Below the pieces are notes generated by a model. That model was not told where the DNA came from. It saw only the letters and a list, made by a program, of their open reading frames with translations, and did not search any database. From the NCBI RefSeq assembly GCF_000151665.1, contig NW_013171820.1, positions 422,800-486,799 of the forward strand: DNA of 64,000 bases, given 5' to 3'. Positions 1 to 13,939 of the stretch are shown here, one piece after another. The stretch's first letter is position 1, and each line of letters starts with the position of its first letter. A program made the position numbers and the translations under genes. This DNA is from Blastocystis hominis. Lineage: Eukaryota > Sar > Bigyra > Opalinata > Blastocystidae.

Positions 1-3000
1 ATGTAGAAACACGAGAAGAAAAAATGGAATCACGTTATTGAGAGAACTCTGATTATTACAAATACTAAGGACAAGAAACAAGTAACCATGGATACAACGA
101 TATCATCTTTAAATGTGGATGATACATTAGAATTGGAGAGTGTGAATAATTAAGTTAGATAAAACTAAGTAACATGGAAAACCGTAGGTAGTCTTGCAAG
201 ACCTCCAATTAACAAACCCAAACAAACAGAACCACCAAAACAACCCAAAGCCGATTCTTTAGAAACACCCAAACCTACCGAGCAACCAAAAAGAATAGTC
301 ACAGCTTCTGACCCTATTTCTAAAACTATTGAATTACAGGTTATTCAATGCTTCTGTAATACGAATAACCGATCATCCGTAACAATTTACTCCAATTCAG
401 TAAAAGTCCTAACAGATTTAATCAGCAATTTCATAGATGTTTCTGTTATTTTTGTATATGAACGAATAGAGAGCAATGAAGTTGCCACCAAAAGAAAAAG
501 GGAAATGGATAATGTTGAATCAAAATGGCAAAATGACAACTCCGCTAAATATAGCAAAAACCACTGAATCAAGTGTTTCAGTGTTTATCATCCCTGTTCA
601 TCAGACTTATTTGTAGAAGAGTTTAATGGATGTTAAATTTCTTGAGTTCAAATCTATTGAAGCCACAAATCCTTTTTCTAAAGAAATTATATATACAAGT
701 AATACGATTCCTAGTACGACATATCGAGGAACTTGTATTGGAGTTTTCATTACTTTTCTGTAGGGTACATGTCACGCTATAATATAACACAATTCAAAAC
801 AATTCTATCGGATCCACGTTGCCAATCCATAAAGAATGTGATTGTATCGGGTAGTTTCTTTTATTATGTGTAACTCATAGACCAGGTGAATAATGTGGAA
901 ATCGAAATCAAGTATGGAAAAGATCGGTCATCCATAGCATTTACCAGCATTCGTTTTCCATGTATTAATTGTTAGTGATATTAATGAATAGTCAAAACTG
1001 TTTCCTTAAAAGGAATAAATGAAATGGTGGACTATTTAAGCAAAAATAACCTCATTCCAATCATAGAGTTCAGGATTGTATTAAGTATGATATATTGTTT
1101 GTATCATTATTATTAGACAAAAAAGAAAACGAAAAGCATGTAGATACTGTTTCTCACAACTGTCGAGTGGTAATAAATCAAGGAATTGCTAAATTTGACA
1201 TAATTGTAAACAATAGAAATGTGATGGACACTGAGGAACAATCAATAGAACCAGAATATAAAAGAAACAGATTCGTATCAATTGGTATTTTTCGATTACC
1301 ATTATAAGAAATAGAGCCGATTGATTTTGAAGGACACGACTTTGAAATAGTAGAAAACAATGAGCGAAGTTATGGAAATGATGAATCGATTTTGATATAT
1401 GAACATGGAACAAATCAATGTGTTTCTGAGATTTTCGATTTCTTGAAAGTGAATTATGACCAACCTAATGCTAGGAGTTTTTATTCTCTTCAATCTGCTT
1501 TGACTGATGGATGTGATTATGCTCATATGGGAAATATGATTAATTTCAGTGGAATACCTCACTTGCAGAAAGAAGAAACATCATTCATTCTTCCACTAAT
1601 CAATCATGATGAAGATCAAACTCATAACATCATTCCTGAAACAATCTATTTCCACTGCATTTCTGGAGTGAAGAATGCTACGATTGGCATTTTGTCTCCT
1701 CTTGATAAGAATAAGGTTATCACTGTATTATGCAGATTTAATGTGCTCATTTTCCATTCCACAAAAGAGCGTGTTCGACTGATAAAGGCAATACGCTCTG
1801 ATAGAGAGGATTGGGAGTATATCGAATCGAAAGCCTATCGATATGTGGAAACAATGAAAGAAGATCCTCCGTTTATCAGAGAAACAAATCAAACCCGAAT
1901 TCGAAATCAAATCGTGGAAGATGTGATTCAATACAACATTCCAGTGGTGATTGAGGGAGTGACTTCGTCAGGCAAAACATTCACGGTGGAGCAATACTGT
2001 CGACGTTCTCTCGTTCCCTTTGTGAGATACAACTTCAGTCCTTCGTCCACAACTGAGGAATTGCTTGGAGATATGGTGATTACGAACGATGATACAGAGA
2101 AGATCAAATTCCAGGACGGAGCTTTCACGGATGCATTCATTCATGGCAAACTGCTATTGATGGATGAAATGTCTCTGGCTCCTCCTTCTGTGGTTCAGAG
2201 TGTGTTATCGTATTTGTTTGGCAAGAAGATTCTCCATGAAGGCAAGGCTGGAAGTGAAGAACGTGTAATGCATCGAGATTTCCGCATTATTGCTACTCAG
2301 AATCCCGCTGGAAGTTCATACAAGCGAAACAATCTGTCTTCTGCAATTCGCGATTGTTTCCGATTTGTCACTCACGATTCAACGAAACAGAAATACTTCC
2401 CAATGATTGAAAGAGAGGAAAGATTGGATATCATAACGGCAATGTTTGGAGGAGATACAAAAATCGGAAGAAGAGTGTGTGAGATTCATGATCGAGCTGA
2501 TAATCGAAAGAATGTGTCTGGAAGAGAGATTGATAAAGGGAAGGATTACACACTTCGAGATTGTAGTCGAACAAAATGGATGATGGAGACACTGATGGAA
2601 AAAGAGAAAATCGGTGAAAGCAAAGCATTGGATCGAGCTTTACAAATCGCATACAATGAAGATTTGAGAACAAATCCAGTATTCAAAGCGGATATTACTT
2701 TCAGCAAAGCTGCTCTAGACAAGGAATGCTGGAAGGATGTGTATGATCGAGTTCGACTAGGATTGGAATCTGGATGTCATGTTCTATTGATTGGAGAAAC
2801 GGAATATGTATCTCGAAAGTATTGTCGAGCAATAATGGAGATAATGCAGAATGAAGGAACATCCTGTGAAGTGATTCATTGCAGTTCGACTTCTTCAACA
2901 GAAAGTGTGATTGGAAGCTATTCGCTCGAGAAAGATGATGATGAAGGCAAACCAGTTCCTCGTTTCTGTCCTTCTCCATTGCTTACAGCGATTGAAAATG

Positions 3001-6000
3001 GAGGTATTTGTGTTCTTCAATCGATGCATTTGATGAAATCGAATGTGATCGAGCGATTGAATTCTGTGTTGGAATTATCACCTGCAGATGGCCATCATCA
3101 TGTAGTTCGATTTGATGAACGTCGAGAAAGACCGGAATTCGAAATGAGTCCCGAATTCCGTGTAATCGCAACAACGTCTGAGAAAGGTTTACTGGCATTT
3201 TCTCCTGCCTTGAGAAATCGATTTTTGGAAGTATTTGTGAGTCATGAAGATGCAAAGCGATTTGAAAACTCTCCCAAACTGGGCAAATGTACAAGAGATG
3301 AAATTGGTGAAGTGATTCATGATTATTCTCAAACAATCGACTGGTTCAATCAGCAAGAACTGCATCAAATGGCTTTTTTCGCTACTTATTTGGCTGGATA
3401 CGAATTGGATGAATATCTGATTGAAATGCTCGCTAGACAACCACCAATTCCTGAACTGCAATCCCTTCGAAGCCATTGGCATGAAGCTTCGAGATTGTTC
3501 TATTGTATTTGTAGGAACAAGGCTGTGGCATTGTGTGGACCTAGAGGTAGTGGAAAGTCCTATGCAATTCGGGAAATCATCAATAAGCTCTATATCAGAA
3601 GCTATCAAGTGTTCAGTGTATCTGGAGAAACCGAATTTTCCACTTTGATGGGAAGTATGGATATGAATGGCGATTTCCGAGCTGGAAGATTACTTCAAGC
3701 TGTAAAAAATGGAGAATTGGTGATATTCGAAAATGCTGAAAACATGTCAGCAGAATTACTGGAAATGCTTGATACTGTTTGTGATCCTTTCACTGATGAG
3801 TTCACTTATCCAGCTACTATCAATCATTCAATTCATCCTTCATTCCGAGCTTTGTTCGTGTTCACAACACGTCGAGTGAATTCGTTGCCTTCTCTTCCTG
3901 CTTATTTCGATATTTGTAAAATGAGTCCAATCCAGAGTGCTGAAGCGAAAGAGCTGATGAATAGTGAAATCTGCAAACGATTATGTGATCATATTGATAG
4001 TGGTGAGATTCCATTGAATGAAGTATTTACTCTGGATAAGATTTGTTTCAATTCTTCTCATCCAATTTGGAGAGTGGCAGCATTGTTTGCAGATCGAATG
4101 GATCGCAAAGAATTACTTGAGAGAGTGATAGAAGAATGGAAAAAGACAGCTGATACGAAAGTGAAAGAAGAATTGGAAATGGCGAATGCGGTATTGTCAA
4201 CTCCAACAGTAACAGCAATAAAATCCCCAAAGAATGAATCTAGTTCATTGCTTCAACGTGGTCCTCTTCAAACAACAGTTCCAATTGAATACTCATTATT
4301 GAAAGGTGTTGATATGGCTGTGTGGGCAGCATTATTTACTATTTCCATTTCCAACTACAAGCAAACTCATCTTCCTGTGTTATTGGTTGGTGATTCAGAT
4401 ATTGCTTCTGAAGTCACTCATTTGCTGTTTCCCAATGCTGCTCATATGGAAATGTCTCGTTCAATGGAAATGTCTCACACATTTGGTGAGATTTCTGTTT
4501 GTCGCAAAGAAGACATTCAATACATTCTGAGACAAACATCGATCCAAAATGTTGATGGAACTCTAATGGAAGTATATCGAGAGTATCTGAAGAGGTTATT
4601 GTATGGCATGGCAGATTATGAATCATTGCTCATGATGCGTCCTGGTCCGATTCTCCGTTCGATAATGAGTAACAATTCGATCGTGTTGAACAATATCAAT
4701 CTATTGAATGACCGATTGCTTCCTCGATTATATTCATTGTTGTTTAGTTTGGATTCGCAAGAGTTTAGTCTATTTGAGGATTATTCCCAAATTCAACCAG
4801 AGATTCTTGGTAAATCTGTGAATGCGATTGTAACATGCGAAGATCCAGATTATGGAAGAGTTGCAAAGAAAGACCAATTCATTCAAGTGTTTTGTCAACC
4901 CTATTCTGAATTAGAAAGGGCGAAATATGAGTTTGAAAATCGAGATGACTATCCTTTGCACATTCTACGAAAGTCAGATATGCTGAGGAATGAATTTGTG
5001 AATGCTGAGAAAGTGATCCCATTCTATCTTCGATTCCTTCAATCTGATTTGGTATCTCGAGAGAATCTGATTCAAATGGGAATGATGAATAAGGATTTGG
5101 AGGAAGTAAGTGAATTCCTTCAATCAAGCAACAAGGATGATGCAATGATAGAAGATTTGAAGCAAACTCTATCATTCCTATTTACAAATGATGTAATTGA
5201 TTATATAGAATCCAGTCTTCAATCCAAGCATCCATTACTTCCTACAAAGACTACAATTCAGTTATTGGCATCCATTGTATTGGCAGATCGAAGTCATCTT
5301 CCTCTGATTCTTGAAGGAGATCCTGGAGTAGGCAAAACCGTTTCTGCTGAGAATTATTTCGTAAAGGAGAATCTTGTATATAAGCGAATCAATTTTTCGA
5401 ATACCATAACGATTGATAGTTTGTTTGGATGCTATACGATTGTGAATGGATCATTACAATTCAGAGATGGAAGTATTACAGAACTATTGAAAAGAGGAGA
5501 TCATCCAGATCAACGAATCGCATTGTTATTAGATGAAGTGAATTTGGCTCCATCAGATGTGCTTGAAGTATTACTCACTCTGATTCGTTGTTATGTGAAT
5601 CACGATCCATTCCAAGTTCCAGGAGGCGATTTGATCAATATTCCATCGAACATGCTGATCATTTGCTGTATGAATCCAGCATCCATGTCAGCAAATCGCA
5701 GTACATTGCCTCGTCAATTCTACAAGTATTGTATTTATCATCGTGATTTGAAATACACATTGAATGAATTGTTCTTCACAGCTCGTCAAATCTTGAGTAA
5801 TGTAATGAAGTCGGAAGATGAATCAACAGAGAATCAGATTCTTGATTTGTTTGAATATTCCTACAACTCCTATCAAAAGACATCGATTCCATTCTCACTT
5901 CGAGATGTATTGAAAGTGGATCAGATTGTGAATAATGGAAAAAACCTATCATTGGAAACTGCTTTATGGTTGGTGTTTGCTTGCCGTTATGAAGAATCGG

Positions 6001-9000
6001 AGAGAAAAGAAATCGAGAAGATATTGAAGCTGGAAGATACATTGAAAGTCGATATTATCAAACAAGACGAACAATGTGTTGTTCGTGGTTATTGGGACAT
6101 TGAAACACAACAAATGTATTCGGGATCTTTCAAAGAGTATTGTTTCACTTCAACAGAGAAAGTGACGATATTCAAGTTGAGTCTTGCTTTACAATCCAAA
6201 CGAGCCATTTTGGTTTATGGTTCTTCTCCCTCTGGCAAATCGTATTGTATTTCGAATCTGTCATTGATGTGGGATAAACGATGCACTTCGGTGTTTTTGA
6301 ATCACAAAAGCTCTCCAGATGTGTTCATTGGTCGTAATACTCTTGGAATTGATGAAAATGGGAATGAATGTATCAGATTCAGAGAAGGTCCGCTGTTGAA
6401 AGCAATGGAGAGTGGAGATTGGATTGTGATCGAAGATATCCATTTGGCAAACAATGATGTGATGGAATCGCTGAATTCTCTGTGTGAAGAAAATCCAACA
6501 CTGAAGGTATTAGCAGGAAATGAAGAAATAACGTATTCAATGCAACCGAAAGAAGGCGAAAGGAAAATTGACGAAGCATTCCGAATCTTCTTTACAATAT
6601 CGGATAATACATTGAAACACTTCACTGGACCATTCTTGAGTCGTTGTGTGATTGTGTATTGTGATCCAATATCGACTCAAGCAGATGTTCAAGAAATCTG
6701 TCAAATCAGTGAATCGAGATGCGATCCTTGTAACTTTGGAAGCAAAGAATCCAGAACATTCCATCGGTGTATTCGAGTGATAAACAGCAAAGAAAGAGAT
6801 GCATTTTTGTATGAATTTGGATATACATCGAAGAGAAATGCTTTGGTTTCAAAGATTGAAATCCCAAAATCAATCAATTATGAATTGTTTGAATATTTGT
6901 GCAGTGTAAATAGTTTGTCAGAACCTGATAGAATGAATCGAATGATTGCTATAATGGAAAAGATTTGTTCAAGTACAAAGAGTGCATTTGTGATCGACGA
7001 CACTGTTAAAAGATTACAAAGCTGTATAAAGTATTTTGAAAACCATTACATTTATTATGTAATGGATTGTGCAATCAAAGTACTTGAAATGAAAGATCTA
7101 CAGAATTGTATGATGAAAAAGCAAAGAGGAGATAATGCAGGTGTTCTTCGTCGTTGGTATTTGATTTCATCGATCGATCCGAAAATAAAAAGCAAATACA
7201 GAATGTCTGAATGGATGTTTAACCAAGAAATCACAATCAAGCAGTTATTTGACATTCCTACAACCGAACAATATATATATTTGGAATTGCTGTTTATCTG
7301 TGATAGAAGAGATGAATTATATAGGTTTATGGGAGAAACTGTATTGATTGATTTCGCACTTAATGTATTTAAGTCTTTAGATACAAGTAACCGGAGTGAT
7401 TTGACACAAGAAATGATGAGGGCAATTATCAATATTCGAGAAATCTATTTGGATGTCCTAAAAAGAGAAAGCTATTTAAGAGACAAAGCAACGTATATTG
7501 ATTGCATGAATCTTCAGAATTCAATTCAGTTAGTGAATCGATCCATTGAGTGCTTCCCTTCTGAGATAAGGAAATCATGGAATGTGAAGGAAATAATCAG
7601 CACTCTTAATACAATCGAATCTGCTGCTAAAATGTGTGTTAAGGAATGTAATATGGATGATGACGATGAGCAAAGAATGAAGTTCAGATTTACAGAAGCA
7701 AAATACAGTTGTAGAAAGAATCAAGGACAGGCATTTGAAGATAAGATGATTGATAGCAAGACTAACATGTCTTTGATGTTATATGTAAATGAGTCAAGGT
7801 ATACAAAGTATGAATATAAATCGAGAGCAAATCAATTCATTGTAAAAACATCTTATTTCATTTATAAACTGAAATCATTCAAAAATTATTTATTCATATT
7901 GAGTGAATATGCAGATGTATTGAATCGATTGGAATTGAATGTGACAGATATATTAAATGAATTCAGGAGTTTTTCAATTCTTCTTCCTCATTTATTGAAA
8001 ATGTTGAATGTATTGCTGAAAAAGGAAATGGAAAACTTGGATTGGGAAAGATTATTAGAGGATTACAGCGAATATCCATTCATTACTCCAGTTGCAGTAA
8101 CTCAAGAAGATTTTGAAGCAGCCATCGAAATAATGTTTAAAAGAGATTGGTATAAAACATACTGGAATTCAATTGAAAATAAAGCTAAATACCGTTCTGA
8201 AGCATGTGTTGAGCTAAAAAGGAAATTGGTACGTAATTATTACTCAACCATTCAGCCCAAAGAGATTGTATTGAGAGTTCCATTGATTTTGGAGGCAGTT
8301 GATAATCTAAATGGATTAAACAAATACAGCTATTTAGAAGTGTCTCAAGTTGATGTTTGGTGGAAATGTGATCTTCCTTCTCGTGTTGAACCAGGAACTA
8401 CCATTTCGAGTGAAATATTGAAAATGGAACAATTGCTTCTGCATCCAAATGATATTCTACATAGTTCTCTGTTGAAAGAAATGTGGACACCCGAATGTCC
8501 AATGAAAATCTATGATAAGCTGGCTATAGTTTGTCCACGCAAACGAACACTCTTAGGAAATGTTGTATTAGACATATTGAAAGTAGATATTTTGCGACGA
8601 TCTCTGGAGAAAGTGATAAGAAAAGTACAAGATATTGATGATCTTGTATCAAGAGTAATAGCCACTGCTCAAGCAGATTCTAAAAGGAATTCAAATATGC
8701 CCGATAATACAACACAAAAGGAAATAATACCAGTAGAATCAATACCCTTTTATTTCTTCCCTCAAGTTTATGAAACAAAGATCACCATTCTAAATGAAAT
8801 TCCATTTGATATTGCTCTCTGTGTCATATATGAGAAAAACAAAGCATCAATTTGTCTTCCTGAAAACAAAACATTTAATCTTCCAGTTAGTTACATCGAA
8901 GAAGATGGAAATGAAATATCTATCCCATATTTTACAACAAGCAAAGAAGTTAAATTGGTTTTAAAAAGTAATGATTGTGATATTACTGAGAGTTCCAATA

Positions 9001-12000
9001 GATTTAGATTTGTCATGAAAGATAAAGGAATAGGCCACAAGAGAGTTAGAATAATTGCTACAATATATAGAATGTCAGATAATGATATACTAGCAACTGA
9101 AAAGTTTTATTTCTGTTATGAGAGGAAGTCATTGCCAAATCATATTGTAACATCTGCTCCATGTTATTTATATACTGCCGCTAACTCTAATAGTAGTAAT
9201 ATTCTTTATCCAACAATATTACCAGTTGATATTAATGTTTATAGAAGAGGCGTGAAGAATACTATTCAAATCAATAATACAAGGGAAACTATATTATATT
9301 CACCTAAGGTTGAAGTGTCAAATACTGTAATGATCAAAGCATGCTATGAATGTGGTACAACGTTTATTTGGAATGAAGAAAGAGTATCTATTTTTAAACG
9401 AGAAGAAACAATTATCAACAAAATAATAATTCCTGAGTATTTACATTTGGAAAATACAACTGCTATCGATTATTTTCAATCTAAACAGTTTTGTAAATTC
9501 ATTAATACGTTATTATTTTTACCCATTGTTTTACTCTCAGCGAATAAGGAAGAAAAGCAAGTGATAGTATCAATATTATATGGATGTATGAATAATACTA
9601 TTCTCCCAACCATAAAAAAAATTGCCGAAAGTAATATGAATTTGATTTATAATCATGGATCCTTATGTAGATGGAATTATTGCTTCGACAACGATCATAT
9701 TATAAAATCAAACAAAAGGAAGAGAGTCAGCAACGCAATAATCTCCTTATCAGATTGTAACAAAAAGGAAAATCAAATGTATGTAAATACAGCGAACTTT
9801 GAGGCTTATCTTGAAGTTATTAACAAAATGAATATGAATGAATTATTCGAATTCATATATAAGCGTCGAACGGTCATTGATTATGTCCTGCCATTAAGTA
9901 ATAAAAACTCTTTATCTTTTGAAAAAACTGAATTACGAAATGAATTAATTCCGGAAAGAATTGTAGTGGCTGTTAATAGTGCATCCATTAGAATAATTGA
10001 ATGGTTTAAGGGGATAGGTTGTATGAACAGAAAACCTCATTCAACAATTAATATTATCATCGATACTAATTGTAGTTTGAGAAAGAATAAGCTCCGAATG
10101 CGAACAATTATTTCCATTATTATTGTTACAGTTATGAAAGAACTTGGCATTTTATTCAATCTGTATGTGTTATGTGGTAGATACAAAGGCGTATGTGTTT
10201 CTATGGAAAACCGATCAGTTCATGAAATCATATCGTTTTTGTTTGATATTGAAGGAGTGGTGAAAATGCCTTCAACTCCATTAGATTTACTGACAGTATC
10301 AGATCAATTCAATGTTCATGATCCAATAGTGATAATAAGTGATGGCTTTAGTGAACAATTGATGTCTCAACATGATGAAGTGAAAAGAATATTTAGGCAA
10401 CACAGAAATCTGTTTTTGCTGTGTGTGAAAGGTAAAGATGATGAAGCACTGAATGTACTAAATCAACCTTCCCTTGAAATGTCGTTGAAAACTAATTTTG
10501 AAGATAATATGATGGTGATAGAAAGAATAGCTGACATAGAAAACCCTTATAATATTGTTCTAATTGATATGTTCTATGAAAAGCATGAATTGGAAATGAA
10601 TAGTACAATGAATGCATGCTCTTCATCAATGAGTGATCACGTTTTTCACGATGACTTGAGAGTGAAATTTACGAAGAATGAGTCGATAATATCGATTAAT
10701 AGAATATCAAGCACAAAACCAGTAAATCTGGTGAATATTACGGATAATGATCTATTAGTTGACCCCGATCCTATACACAACATGCAAGTTTTTGCTGAAC
10801 TAAATCAAATAATACAAGGTGATAATCTATTTGAGGCGATGGATCGTTCATTTTTCGTTCCTAATAAGTCGACAGCTTTAATTGCATCCACTTCAGGAAC
10901 ATCGCTTAATATGACAAACTATATCAAAAATGTGATTGGCAAAACTGGAGATGGAAAGATATTTAATAGAACAGGAGGTGAAAAGATTCGAAATTACAAT
11001 GCAAGTGTTGTGATTGATTGCTCTTCAATCGCGTTCAGTGAAACAAACCGAGTTCATTCATTGATCACTATTTTTTCCATCCTTCGAAATCTGAGTAATA
11101 TGCAACTGCCTTGTATTGATGTGTGGGTGGCTTCTTCTAAAATCATTCGTATTGCTACAGGAATATCATCTATGGATTTGTGGGAAAACAATACTGTGGC
11201 TGGATTGTATTCAAGCTTGCAAACTTCTTGCCAAAATACTTGCTTGCCTGATTGTATTCGCTATGCTTGTAGCACTTGTAATGCTCGATCATTCCAGTCT
11301 ATAATGATGATTCTAACAAATGGTGTTCTATGTAATGAATCCAGAGAAGAAATCAAATCGATTGTGAGTGGGATCGAAATGACCTATCTTGGGATTGGAA
11401 TTGGCTTGTATTTGTGTGGATTTGAAGATTTGTTCCCCACAATGATTTGGAATTCAAATCCAATTCGATTATCCGAAACTTTAATGCATTTAACTAGTGC
11501 TTCAATCAGTGGAAAGCAGAATGCAGTCCCAGACAAAATAATCGATGATATAATGATGTTTGATACATTCGATAAAAAATATGATAAATTAACCCAGAAG
11601 TTATTCAATATTCCTAGTATTTATGAAACAACATTGAGGTATTTCCGATTCAAAGATGAGACAGAGGACACAATATCAGTTCCAATGATTAAAGACATAA
11701 ACGACAATAGATATGATTTGGGTCTAGATGGAGCTTTTACAGAATATTCGATTCTGTTCATTATTCTATATTTGTGTCGAGGTATTAAGGATGAAAATGG
11801 AAAGGTAATTGATGAGTATATTACTGAGGATGTATTAATCAGTGGGAAAGATATTAATGGGAAAAGATATTCTCCCATAATGAAACTTGGAAAAAATAAG
11901 AATAGCGGAGGATTAATAGGAAAGGGATTTGACATCCATTATGCTTTTGATTACAAATCTGCAATTAAAGAGTTGATGAGTGGGAAATATAGAATGACTT

Positions 12001-13382
12001 TTATCACTTGTTCTCCTGGAGATGGAATCATGGCAAAGAAATGTGATAATAACAATGATCAATATGCAGATGCTTTTGTGAGTTGTGTTCATGAATTCAA
12101 CCGGAGAGGAGGCGGTGTATTCTGGTTTCTGGAAAACTTTCCATTTACTTATGAAGCTGATTTGTACTTTAAGACATTCTATGGATTTGAAGCAGTAGGT
12201 GACAAAAACAAAACCATCCAAGGAGGTAAAAAAATGATCAGAGTGAAAAATGAAACACCGAGAGCAGGTCAGTTCATCACCATTGGAGGAAAGATTATGG
12301 ATTATTACAATTTATCTCGACTGGATTTTGGAATAGTAAGCATTTTTGAGGGGAGAACACTTTGTACGTTAAATGAGAAGAGTTTTGTAGACAATGGCTT
12401 CCGTATATATGCAAGAGAAAGTGAAGGCAACGCTTCAATCATGGTGAGAGAAAAGCAGGAGGGAATGTTAGGAGGACGCATGATTATAGATACAGCTGCA
12501 TCCAAACTGTTTTGGGAATTCACAGAAGAGGGCACAGCGAGATGGATAAGCAATGCTGCAGTGTGGTTGTGTAATACCGAGGAGTTCGAGGAATGTTTAC
12601 TCTTTGATTTTAATGTGACATCTGGAATAAAAATGGAGGGATTCTCGCTGCCTAGATTAAAGCCTATGTCAAAACGAGAAAGTGATTATGGAAAAATAAG
12701 TCGCAAACAGATAAAATTTTGCTTGAGTATCGTAATGGATACGACAGGATCAATGAGTCCATATATTAAGGCTACAAAAGAAAACATTATAAAAATCTTA
12801 CAAGAGATTAAAAAAGTTGAAAAAGAGCATCATCTTCTTGAAAGTGCAATTGTGGGACAAGTTGTGCAATATAAGGACTTTAGAGATAGTTTAACCGGTG
12901 AGCTAGAAGAATACATTACAAACGATTTTGACCGACTGAAACAAAAGCTTGCTTCTTTCAAAGCAAGTGGAGGAGGAGATACTTGTGAAGATATTCAAGG
13001 AGGATTGATTCGAGCCTTGGAACAGATAATGAGGCCGGAATACAAGGAATACAATCATCTGATTCTAATTGTAGCAGATGCTCATAACCATGAAGACGGA
13101 AAAGAAGATGATGGATGTGATTATTACAGAAACGTTACATACGAAAAGAGTTTTGCATCAGTTTGGGAAGATATATATGAGATGATAAGGCAGATTAATA
13201 GTATTCGCGTTATGTTTATGCCTGTATCAAACAGATTATTATTAAAAACTGCAGGTATTATGCAATCAGTGTTGGGCACTAAGTTGGTTGACAGTGTTCC
13301 TGTAACAACGGAAACGAATTTTGCAGAAATAATAACAAATACAACAGTAACGGAATATAAAAAGTTCATCGGTATTTCGTAA
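1..13382 (+). CDS. Giant midasin/dynein-like AAA+ ATPase with C-terminal VWA domains (5' end outside window)
   Basis: From 1392 to the TAA at 13380-13382 the frame is open for about 3,990 codons. It continues upstream through short introns at 140-169, 735-763, 851-880, 962-991, 1085-1116 and 1285-1314 (29-32 nt); all stops in those stretches fall inside them. One interruption near 565-616 is unresolved. Position 6 looks like an intron end, so the gene starts before the window. Six AAA modules are visible. Walker A is clear at about 1955 (GVTSSGKT), 3537 (GPRGSGKS), 5316 (GDPGVGKT) and 6220 (GSSPSGKS), and degenerate at about 2791 and 4386. Walker B LLLMDEM follows the first and LLLDEVN the fifth. 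A VWA/MIDAS motif DTTGSM lies at about 12737; two weaker VWA-like segments (IIIDTNCS..ISDG; VVIDCSS..LTNG) precede it. This order resembles midasin, a remodeller of pre-60S particles, but conservation is weak. A lineage-specific relative is as likely. TGTTTGTT follows the stop by 15 nt. Confidence 0.8.
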
Positions 13383-13939
13383 AATAGATTATTGAAGATG
13401 TTTGTTACAAATCTCAGGCAGAGAATATAAATCAAGATGTCATTCCACTGAAAAAAGAATTAATATATGAAAAAAGATGAGAATATTATGGATGATTGAA
13501 AATGTACGTAATACAAGAAGTGATTAGGAAAATGTTACGAGATCATGTACGTTGGGAATATTTGTTAATGAACTGATATATGTGATTCTATATGTATTTT
13601 CCTACACAGACGTATAAAGAAAATTTATATATTAAATATTGAAACTTCTTATTGTTTTTATGACATTTACTGATATAAAAGTGAATGAGACACGATTGAA
13701 AATACATGAATAGAGTTAATGCATATCATCTCAAGAACTAATTATGTGTTGAATCAGAATAAGAAAATATGGTTAGATTTTGTCAGGTTCAGCTCTGAAT
13801 GAAACATTATGACATTCACAAGTGTTTAACTCAATAATCCATTTTGATTTGATTCAACTTTATAAGTGAATAAATAGGATAAACTGAAAACGTAGAATAT
13901 ATATATATAATATCACTGTATAACATGCATGTGTATCTT
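13383..13939. other. AT-rich intergenic stretch
   Basis: After the TGTTTGTT element at about 13398 I see no coding signal on either strand. The stretch is AT-rich, with short AT dinucleotide runs near 13900. Confidence 0.5.

Noticed and set aside
1-1391. Apparent reassignment of TAA/TAG to glutamine upstream of the giant frame
   Set aside because: Reading TAA/TAG as Gln seemed to extend the protein, but 29-32 nt GT..AG introns remove nearly every such stop and also correct frame shifts that recoding could not explain. The long genes end at ordinary TAA/TGA.
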